This document shows positions 58,538-64,000 of a DNA stretch of 64,000 nucleotides, piece by piece. The first letter of the stretch is position 1, and every line of letters starts with the position of its first letter. Under the pieces are notes generated by a model that searched no databases, was not told the origin of the DNA, and saw only the letters and a list, made by a program, of their open reading frames with translations. This DNA comes from Hymenobacter aranciens (GTDB lineage Bacteria > Bacteroidota > Bacteroidia > Cytophagales > Hymenobacteraceae): contig NZ_JAUQSY010000012.1 in NCBI RefSeq assembly GCF_030580865.1, positions 1 to 64,000 on the forward strand. Reading direction: 5' to 3'. Made by a program: the position numbers and the translations under genes.

Positions 58538-59461
58538 CTACTCCTTCTCATAAAAAGATTCCAGCGCCCCGCTTAGCTCCGGAAACTCAAACCGGAAGCC
58601 CCGCGCCAGCACCTTGGCCGCGCTCACCCGCTGCGAGGCCAGCACGATGTCGCTCATCTCGCCCAGCGCCAGCTTCAGGCCGAAGGCCGGCACCTTGGGC
58701 AGCAGCAGCGGCCGGTGCAGCACCTCGGCCAGCACCTTCGTAAAGTCGGCATTCGTCACCGGGTTCGGGGCCACGGCGTTGTAGGTGCCGCGCCAGTGCT
58801 CATCCTCCAGCATGGCAATGAACAGGCGGCAAATATCATCGAGGTGAATCCAGGACATGTACTGCTTGCCGCTGCCTAGCGCCGCGCCCGCGCCCAGCTT
58901 CACCGGCCGCGCCATCTGCGGCAGCGCGCCGCCCTCCGTGCTCAATACGACGCCAATGCGCGGAATCACCAGTCGGATGCCCAGCTCCGTGGCAATAGGC
59001 TCGGCCGCCAGCTCCCACTGATGGGCCACGTCGGCCAGGAAGTCGTCGGTAGGCACGCCGGGCGGGGTTTCCTCGGTCACCAGCGCGTCGCCCGCGTCGC
59101 CATACACCCCGATGGCCGAGGCCGAAATCACCGCCCGCACGTGGTGGCCGGGCTTGGCCAGCTCGCGGCGCAGCAGCGCCAGCCCGCCCAGGCGGCTGGT
59201 CATGATTTCCTTCTTGCGCTCGTCGGTCCATTTGCCGTCGCTCACGCTGCTGCCGGCCAGGTTCACGATATAGTCAGCATACGGCACCGCCAAGGGGTCG
59301 ATGCCGCCGCCCGAGGGGTCCCAGCGGAAGCTGCGGAAGTGGCTGCTCTTGGCCGGCTCGCGGCTCAGCAAAGCCACTTCGTAGCCACTATCGATAAGCA
59401 TTTCGGCCAGGCGGGTACCGATGAGGCCGGTGCCACCGGTGATGAGGACTTTGCGGGACAT
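58538..59461 (-). CDS. TIGR01777 family epimerase (NAD(P)-dependent SDR)
   Basis: A 307-residue extended short-chain dehydrogenase-like protein. The Rossmann motif is VLITGGTGLIGTRLAEML near 5-22, followed by VNLAGSSVSDGKWTDERKKEI near 66-86, SASAIGVYG near 112-120 and the C-terminal family domain with FGLKLALGEMSD near 262 and SAAKVLARGFRFEFPEL near 282. TIGR01777/YfcH proteins are widespread; the sugar-nucleotide or other substrate is unknown. Its start codon lies 44 bases from a family 1 palindrome and it is transcribed after folE on the same strand, separated by that palindrome. Confidence 0.93.
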   Translation of the reverse strand: MSRKVLITGGTGLIGTRLAEMLIDSGYEVALLSREPAKSSHFRSFRWDPSGGGIDPLAVPYADYIVNLAGSSVSDGKWTDERKKEIMTSRLGGLALLRRELAKPGHHVRAVISASAIGVYGDAGDALVTEETPPGVPTDDFLADVAHQWELAAEPIATELGIRLVIPRIGVVLSTEGGALPQMARPVKLGAGAALGSGKQYMSWIHLDDICRLFIAMLEDEHWRGTYNAVAPNPVTNADFTKVLAEVLHRPLLLPKVPAFGLKLALGEMSDIVLASQRVSAAKVLARGFRFEFPELSGALESFYEKE

Positions 59462-59505
59462 GCGAAGAAGATGAAGAAAGCCCGCAAAGGTAAGTCAGCC
59501 GCACA

Positions 59506-59571
59506 GTAGCGCGGACTTTGCAGTCCGCGAGTGATAACGTTCTGACTCGCGGACTACAAAGTCCACGCTAC
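59506..59571. repeat. Palindrome, family 1 copy B
   Basis: Arms 59506-59532 and 59545-59571 (27 bases, two mismatches that would still pair as G-U in RNA) surround a 12-base loop. The core GTAGCGCGGACTTTGCAGTC matches copy A at 1448-1534 in layout. The TAG stop codon of folE (59568-59570, minus strand) lies inside the right arm. Confidence 0.88.
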
Positions 59572-60224
59572 TTCCCAATTTGTCTTAAAAACTCCCCCCG
59601 CAGCGCCGCATCTGTCGCAAAGCGCCCGCTGTACTCACTCGTCAGCGTCGAACTGCTCGTGTCATTCACGCCGCGGCTCATCACGCACAAGTGGTCGGCT
59701 TCGATGAGCACCGCCACATCCTCCGTCCCCAAACTTTGCTTCAGCTCTTCTGAAATCTGCCGCGTGAGGCGCTCCTGCACCTGCGGGCGGCGGGCGTAGT
59801 GCTGCACCACCCGGTTGAGCTTGCTGAGGCCCACCACGTGCCCGGCCGGTAGGTAGGCCACGTGCGCCTTGCCCACGATGGGCACAAAATGATGCTCGCA
59901 GCACGAAAACAGCGTGATGTCGCGCTCCACCAGCAGCTGCTGGTACTGGTAGCGGTTCTCAAACAGCTTCACTTCGGGCCGGTGCTCCGGATTAAGCCCC
60001 TTAAACCACTCCTGCACGTACATTTTGGCCACCCGCTGCGGGGTGCCCGCCAGGCTGTCGTCCGTCAGGTCGAGTCCCAGCTCCTGCATGATGGCGGCGA
60101 AGTGTGGCGCGATGGCCGCAATCTTTTCGGCGTCGGTTTTAACAAAAGCGTCGGGGCGCAGGGGAGTGCGCAGGCCGGCGGGCAGGTGCCCGTCGGTGCC
60201 CGCGCCGGGCAAAGAATTATCCAT
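59568..60224 (-). CDS. folE: GTP cyclohydrolase I
   Basis: A 218-residue enzyme that opens the pterin pathway by converting GTP to 7,8-dihydroneopterin triphosphate. Zinc ligands and active-site residues are visible in FSCCEHHFVPIVGKAHVAY near 110-128, and in HLCVMSRGV near 182-190 with the second Cys. GLSKLNRVV and RRPQVQERLT are the family signatures. The ATG at 60224 was selected because the N-terminus of the family is variable and the upstream gene ends there: the start overlaps the end of the PTPS gene by 8 bases. The stop codon is supplied by a palindrome. Confidence 0.96.
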   Translation of the reverse strand: MDNSLPGAGTDGHLPAGLRTPLRPDAFVKTDAEKIAAIAPHFAAIMQELGLDLTDDSLAGTPQRVAKMYVQEWFKGLNPEHRPEVKLFENRYQYQQLLVERDITLFSCCEHHFVPIVGKAHVAYLPAGHVVGLSKLNRVVQHYARRPQVQERLTRQISEELKQSLGTEDVAVLIEADHLCVMSRGVNDTSSSTLTSEYSGRFATDAALRGEFLRQIGK

Positions 60225-60624
60225 GATATTCCACAAAATTACGGTCCGTCTCGTGGAGCGTGACGGAAAGGGCCAGCCCGGCATCCAGATGCGGACGCAG
60301 CCGCCGCCAGATGACGACGGCAATATTCTCGGCCGTGGGGTTGAGGGCGCGGAAATCGTCCGTGTCCAGGTTCAGGTTGCGGTGGTCGAAGCGGTCGAGC
60401 ACCTCGCGCTTGATGAGCGTGCTCAGACGCTTCATATCATATACGTAGCCCGTTTCCGCATCCACTTCGCCGGTCAGGCGCACGGTCAGGTTGTAATTAT
60501 GGCCGTGGTAGTTGGGGCTGTTGCAAAGGCCAAACACGCGTTGGTTCTGCTCATCGGTCCAGGCCGGGTTGTGCAGGCGGTGGGCGGCGTTGAAATGCTC
60601 GGAGCGACAGACGGTAACTGGCAT
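60217..60624 (-). CDS. 6-pyruvoyl-tetrahydropterin synthase / QueD family protein
   Basis: A 135-residue pterin enzyme encoded directly upstream of folE with an 8-base overlap, so it uses the same product, dihydroneopterin triphosphate. Zinc-binding histidines appear in FNAAHRL near 10-16 and YHGHNY near 42-47. The catalytic Cys is found as CNSPNYHGH, with five residues between Cys and HGH, as in biopterin-type PTPS; QueD enzymes for queuosine normally have three. The later ALNPTAENIAVVIWRRL and VTLHET segments are standard. The exact product (6-carboxy- or 6-pyruvoyl-tetrahydropterin) therefore is open. Confidence 0.9.
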   Translation of the reverse strand: MPVTVCRSEHFNAAHRLHNPAWTDEQNQRVFGLCNSPNYHGHNYNLTVRLTGEVDAETGYVYDMKRLSTLIKREVLDRFDHRNLNLDTDDFRALNPTAENIAVVIWRRLRPHLDAGLALSVTLHETDRNFVEYHG

Positions 60625-60827
60625 AGGGTTGCTACAACTCCTCCGGCCGGGCCTTTGTTGCACCACGTATGAAATTGCAGGAGAAAATATTCAAGCCCGC
60701 TATTTAGTGGTAAGTAAGCCGGTTGTAGTATGAATTAACCAACAAAAACGGGCTTTCAGCAAAAAAAAACAGTTTTCTATTGTCCCGCGCCCCAGAAAGG
60801 GCCTAAATTTGAAAAGCCGGAAAGAGG

Positions 60828-60835
60828 TACTTTTG
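60828..60835 (+). promoter_or_regulatory. -7 element TACTTTTG for the coiled-coil secreted protein
   Basis: TACTTTTG matches the consensus; a TTTG at 60808-60811 lies 16 bases upstream, slightly short for the -33 element. The ATG at 60889 follows after about 50 bases. Nothing else was found in the gap 60625-60827. Confidence 0.6.
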
Positions 60836-60888
60836 CCTCCGTATTTTCCCGCCCCCCTTTTTGCATGCTCTCCCCATCAGTTCCCGTA

Positions 60889-61596
60889 ATGAAACGAAGC
60901 CTACTCCTGCTCCTCCTTTTTTGCCTGGCCGCCTTTAGTGGCTACGCCCAGAAGTCCCCGGTGGACGAGGCTGACCTGACCATCAACGGTGTGCCCCGCA
61001 AAGGTCAGCGCGTTAGCATCCAGCTTGATAACAAGCGTGTCGAAGCCTCCTGGCTGAAACAGCTGAACGAGAAATTTGGCAGCAAAGTCAAAAACAACAA
61101 GGGCGTTATCACCGTCGACGGCGTCGTGATTGAGGACATCGCGCCCACGCCCATCAAAATCATCAGCAAGGTGGATGCCTCCACCACCGGCACCACCGTA
61201 TGGTGGAGCATCGACCTTGGCAACGCCTACCTGGGCAAAGATGCCACCCCTGTGCAGTGGAAATCGGCCGAGAAATACCTGAAAGATTTCTCTCGCATGA
61301 TGTACCGCGAAGACCTCGTGGCCCAGATTTCGGAATCGGAGCGCGCCCTGGTGGCCTCGCAGAACAACCACATGGCCGTTATCGAGAAAGCCAACAACAT
61401 CAAGAAGGACATCGAGAAGAACAAGGCCCGCAAAATTGAAATCCAGCAGATGCTGGCCGCCAACGCCGCCGAACTCCTGCAATACAACAACCAGATTGAC
61501 CTGAACCTCAAGGAGCAGGAAGCAGCCCGCGCCGACATTGTGAACATGCGCGTGGCCCTGGAAGCTGTGAAGGAGCGCATGAATAAGATTGAGTAG
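60889..61596 (+). CDS. Secreted coiled-coil protein, unknown function
   Basis: The 235-residue product has a signal peptide (MKRSLLLLLLFCLAAFSGYAQ), a compact N-terminal domain (about 25-150, with RVSIQLDNKRVEASWLKQLN and WWSIDLGNAYLG), and a long C-terminal coiled coil (about 150-235, KANNIKKDIEKNKARKIEIQ). It resembles Bacteroidota periplasmic proteins of unknown role. ATG 60889 opens the signal peptide, an upstream in-frame ATG at 60865 adds eight residues. A strong terminator follows. Confidence 0.8.
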   Translation: MKRSLLLLLLFCLAAFSGYAQKSPVDEADLTINGVPRKGQRVSIQLDNKRVEASWLKQLNEKFGSKVKNNKGVITVDGVVIEDIAPTPIKIISKVDASTTGTTVWWSIDLGNAYLGKDATPVQWKSAEKYLKDFSRMMYREDLVAQISESERALVASQNNHMAVIEKANNIKKDIEKNKARKIEIQQMLAANAAELLQYNNQIDLNLKEQEAARADIVNMRVALEAVKERMNKIE

Positions 61597-61616
61597 TCTG
61601 CAAAAGCAGACCACTG

Positions 61617-61652
61617 AAAAGCCCCGGCAGCATTGCGCTGCCGGGGCTTTTT
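61617..61652 (+). terminator. Rho-independent terminator
   Basis: AAAAGCCCCGGCAG pairs with CTGCCGGGGCTTTTT around a 7-base loop, 20 bases after the stop codon of the coiled-coil gene. Confidence 0.92.
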
Positions 61653-61722
61653 GCTTTCTGCGCCAACCTCGGGTGTGGTTCCTGCGTTGGCTGATAAATC
61701 ATCCGCTTACCCACCCATTCCT

Positions 61723-62124
61723 ATGGAAACCAAAGAAGTTCATCACCAAACCCACCTCGACGGCACCATCAAGCTCCTCACCGGCGACCTCGGCGAAGCC
61801 GCCAGCCGCGCCGGCCTCGACAACCAGTTTCAGCGCTGGATTGAAGAGTTGAAAGCGGCCAACAATCCGGCCTTCCACGAGCTCGTGGTAGACCTGCAGG
61901 CCCTGAAAGCCCACTTCGGCAGCGGCACCCTCGACCTGAGCACCATCGCCGACCTGCTCACCCGTATGGGCCAGAACACCACCCAGGCCGCCAATTTCGC
62001 CGAAGGCAACACCGCCTCCCGCGTCGAAAAGCTGGGCGAAGTGCTGACTGGCGTGGCCCAACAGCTGCGCCACGGCAGCGCGGCCCCCAGTGGCAACCTG
62101 CCGCAGGATATGTCGTCGCACTAA
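61723..62124 (+). CDS. Hypothetical helical protein, 133 residues
   Basis: A soluble protein predicted all-helical (ELVVDLQALKAHFGSG, then IADLLTRMGQNTTQAA and VEKLGEVLTGVAQQLR), with no signal peptide and no recognised family. It lies between two terminators, so it is a single-gene unit. Codon use is typical of the chromosome, so it is probably an old resident gene. Function unknown. Confidence 0.72.
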   Translation: METKEVHHQTHLDGTIKLLTGDLGEAASRAGLDNQFQRWIEELKAANNPAFHELVVDLQALKAHFGSGTLDLSTIADLLTRMGQNTTQAANFAEGNTASRVEKLGEVLTGVAQQLRHGSAAPSGNLPQDMSSH

Positions 62125-62148
62125 GGCGTAGCCGTTAGCGGCTACCAC

Positions 62149-62189
62149 AAAAAAAGCCGGCTCTTCCGCGAGGAAGAGCCGGCTTTTTT
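62149..62189. terminator. Bidirectional terminator
   Basis: AAAAAAAGCCGGCTCTTCC and GGAAGAGCCGGCTTTTTTA form a 12-base GC-rich stem with A and T runs on either side, between the convergent hypothetical gene and rplS. Confidence 0.95.
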
Positions 62190-62208
62190 ATTTGCTTGAA
62201 GCGAAAGC

Positions 62209-62583
62209 TTAGGCAGCTTTCACAGCGTTCAAACGACGCTCTTTGATACGAGCTTGTTTGCCCGACAGGCCGCGCAGGTAGAACAGACGGGCGCGACGTA
62301 CTTTACCGCGACGCACTACCTCGATTTTCTCGATGTTGGGCGACAGCAGGGGGAAGATACGCTCGGTACCAATCTGGTTCGAAATCTTGCGCACGGTGAA
62401 GGTTTCGCCGTTGCTCGAAGGGTTGCGGCGCTGCAGCACCACGCCCTGGAACTGCTGGATACGCTCCTTGTTGCCTTCGCGGATTTTAACGTGTACGTTC
62501 ACCGTATCGCCAGCGGCGAAGTCCGGGAAGCTGGCGCGGCGCTCTTGGCCTTCAGCGTTGATAAAGTCGAGTAGTACGCTCAT
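62209..62583 (-). CDS. rplS: 50S ribosomal protein L19
   Basis: A 124-residue ribosomal protein at the 30S-50S interface. Signatures are [20 protein letters not shown] near 20-39, [10 protein letters not shown] near 43-52, TFTVRKIS near 60-67 and [20 protein letters not shown] near 92-111. The start at 62583 ([11 protein letters not shown]) is the conserved one. It follows rimM and trmD on the same strand, the usual order in Bacteroidota, though a palindrome separates it from trmD. Confidence 0.98.
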   Translation of the reverse strand: MSVLLDFINAEGQERRASFPDFAAGDTVNVHVKIREGNKERIQQFQGVVLQRRNPSSNGETFTVRKISNQIGTERIFPLLSPNIEKIEVVRRGKVRRARLFYLRGLSGKQARIKERRLNAVKAA

Positions 62584-62691
62584 GACTAGGGAAATTACGA
62601 AAGGCGGCGCCGCCGCCAGAGATTTTATTTTACGAAACGGACCGCAAAGATAGGGAATTGCGGGCAGGATAGCAAGTGGTTTGTAACACAT

Positions 62692-62736
62692 ACTTTAGCT
62701 TATGTAGCCAGCGGGCTAAGCTGCATAAGCTAAAGT
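62692..62736. repeat. Palindrome between trmD and rplS
   Basis: ACTTTAGCTTATGTAGC at 62692-62708 and its reverse complement with one mismatch at 62720-62736 form a 17-base stem with an 11-base loop. It starts 6 bases after the trmD stop on the minus strand and could attenuate transcription into rplS. Confidence 0.82.
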
Positions 62737-62741
62737 TTACT

Positions 62742-63416
62742 TTACGTCAGCAAATCGGGCCGGCGGGTGCGGGTGCGCTCCAGCGCCTGCTCGTGCCGCC
62801 ATTCCTCAATCAGCGGCGTATTGCCGGAAAGCAGGATTTCGGGTACCGGCAGCCCGCGCCATTCGGCCGGGCGGGTGTACACCGGCGGGGCCAGCAAATC
62901 ATCCTGGAATGAGTCGCTTAGCGCCGATTCCTCGTTGCCCAGCACGCCGGGCAGCAGCCGCACCACGGCATCGGTGAGGATGGCCGCGCCCAGCTCGCCG
63001 CCACTCAGCACGTAGTCGCCCACGCTGATTTCGTGGGTGATGTACGTTTGGCGAATACGCTCGTCGATGCCCTTGTAGTGGCCGCAGAGCATGATAATAT
63101 TTTGCTTCAGTGACAGCCGGTTGGCCAGCGGCTGGCGCAGGGTTTCGCCGTCGGGCGTAAGGTAGATGACGGCGTCGTAGGTACGCTGGGCCTGCAACTC
63201 ATCCAGCCAGGCCGCGATGGGCTCGACGCGCAACACCATGCCCGCGCCACCGCCAAACACGTAGTCGTCAATCTGCCCGTGCTTGTTGATGGCTCGCTCG
63301 CGCAGCTGGTGCACGTGGATTTCGACCAGGCCTTTGTCCTGCGCCCGCTTCACAATGGAATGGGCGAAAGGGCTGACCAGCAGCTCGGGCAGGCAGGTGA
63401 GGATGTCTATACGCAT
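62742..63416 (-). CDS. trmD: tRNA (guanine-37-N1)-methyltransferase
   Basis: A 224-residue SPOUT-class enzyme that methylates G37 of tRNAs with a G at position 36, preventing frameshifts. The trefoil-knot SAM-binding motifs are seen as [10 protein letters not shown] near 84-93, [12 protein letters not shown] near 110-121, and [15 protein letters not shown] near 131-145. [10 protein letters not shown] is the family start. It begins 2 bases after rimM ends, so the pair is co-translated. Confidence 0.98.
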   Translation of the reverse strand: MRIDILTCLPELLVSPFAHSIVKRAQDKGLVEIHVHQLRERAINKHGQIDDYVFGGGAGMVLRVEPIAAWLDELQAQRTYDAVIYLTPDGETLRQPLANRLSLKQNIIMLCGHYKGIDERIRQTYITHEISVGDYVLSGGELGAAILTDAVVRLLPGVLGNEESALSDSFQDDLLAPPVYTRPAEWRGLPVPEILLSGNTPLIEEWRHEQALERTRTRRPDLLT

Positions 63417-63418
63417 GC

Positions 63419-64000
63419 TTACGGCTCGTCGAATTCGTCGGGCTCGTCTTTATCGCGCGAAGACGGCTTCAGGTACACGTCAAGCAGGCCCTCGGGGAGG
63501 TTGACGAACACTTTGCGCTCGGCCATGTCGGCGTGGGTTACCAACTCATCTACTACGGGGATAAGCACTTCCTGACCCTGGTAGCGCATGGCCAGCACGT
63601 CCTGCTGCGGCAGCTCGTAGAAGTTTTCGACTACGCCCAGCTCGCCCATTTTTTCATCCACTACGGTAAAGCCCATAACGTCGTGGAAATAGAACTGGTC
63701 GTCTTCCAGCTCGGGCAGTTCGGCTAGGGGCAGGTAGAGTTGGGCGCCGCGCAGGGGCTCTGCTTCTTCGATGCGGTCGATGCCTTTGAGCTTGAGCAGC
63801 ACGCGGGTACCGTGCTGAAACTGGAGTTTTTCCACCGCGTGGGCCTGCAGCTTGGCAGGCGCGGCGGGGAAAGACAGGTACACCGTTTTGAGCTTTTTGT
63901 AGGCCGTGGGGTCGTCCACGTCGAACTCGGCGGCCACGTGGCCGCGCAGGCCGTGGGTTTTCACGATGTAGCCGAGTTGGTAGGTTTCGTCGAGCAGCAT
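63419..64000 (-). CDS. rimM: Ribosome maturation factor RimM (start at window edge)
   Basis: A 193-residue 16S processing factor that binds ribosomal protein S19 during 30S assembly. The N-terminal RimM domain has [16 protein letters not shown] near 7-22 and the PRC-barrel domain has [14 protein letters not shown] near 102-115. The ATG lies at the very last bases of the window (63998-64000); the spacing to YQLGYIVK is as in other members, so the gene is probably complete, but an upstream start cannot be excluded. The acidic C-terminal tail ([11 protein letters not shown]) is an extension. Confidence 0.93.
   Translation of the reverse strand: MLLDETYQLGYIVKTHGLRGHVAAEFDVDDPTAYKKLKTVYLSFPAAPAKLQAHAVEKLQFQHGTRVLLKLKGIDRIEEAEPLRGAQLYLPLAELPELEDDQFYFHDVMGFTVVDEKMGELGVVENFYELPQQDVLAMRYQGQEVLIPVVDELVTHADMAERKVFVNLPEGLLDVYLKPSSRDKDEPDEFDEP

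Overview
The window reads as chromosomal DNA of a high-GC member of the Bacteroidota, most likely Hymenobacter or a close relative in the Cytophagales (inferred from gene content and signals; no search was run). Pointers are: recurring promoter elements of the Bacteroidota type (TTG, then TAnnTTTG) set a few bases in front of start codons; secreted proteins with Bacteroidota-style C-terminal sorting domains; a TonB-receptor-like barrel with a carboxypeptidase-regulatory N-terminus; families such as DUF4252, DUF3570, DUF4266 and DUF4173; and a Rho factor with a large Arg/Asn/Asp-rich N-terminal insert.

Layout. 1-11.1 kb: two heptanucleotide arrays, an M16 peptidase, a stand-alone SRA-YDG domain protein, an O-methyltransferase, a large outer-membrane barrel, a LysM lytic transglycosylase, a FAD oxidoreductase and a fatty acid desaturase whose C-terminus is written by a palindromic repeat. 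11.1-17.5 kb: a degenerate 21-bp array, a helical hypothetical gene, and a tandem duplication carrying two nearly identical FG-GAP/T9SS proteins. 17.5-28.9 kb: dnaE, thioredoxin, a NarL-type regulator with its TPR histidine kinase, an M24 aminopeptidase, a DUF4252 lipoprotein, a large secreted hypothetical and an EVE protein. 29-32.7 kb: a tight four-gene operon thioredoxin-like / ApbE flavin transferase / DUF4266 / DUF3570, plus a small lipoprotein. 32.8-36.7 kb: a PolX-like protein whose polymerase site looks dead, a GT9 glycosyltransferase with an internal octanucleotide repeat, half-size EamA and UBP zinc-finger proteins. 36.7-46.2 kb: a second 21-bp array with a second helical hypothetical, an unlisted 44-residue ORF, serS, rho, a transglutaminase-like protein, and a UbiA/methyltransferase/membrane-protein operon. 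46.2-54.1 kb: a membrane protein plus winged-helix regulator, a radical SAM/B12 and diiron ferritin-like cassette, DUF4173 and a run of small membrane proteins; three genes here share the palindrome CTTTG-N5-CAAAG in their leaders. 54.2-64 kb: PBP1A, DUF4304, a third 21-bp array, a lipoprotein, a TIGR01777 epimerase, a PTPS-folE pair, and rimM-trmD with nearby rplS.

Three things stand out as possibly undescribed: the CTTTG-N5-CAAAG regulon candidate around 46.2-51.7 kb; three degenerate intergenic arrays with an almost exact 21-bp period, two of them in front of helical hypothetical genes; and the dense set of palindromic intergenic elements, which in places supply stop codons, leaders or even protein tails. 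No tRNA, rRNA, CRISPR array, prophage or intact transposase gene was found.
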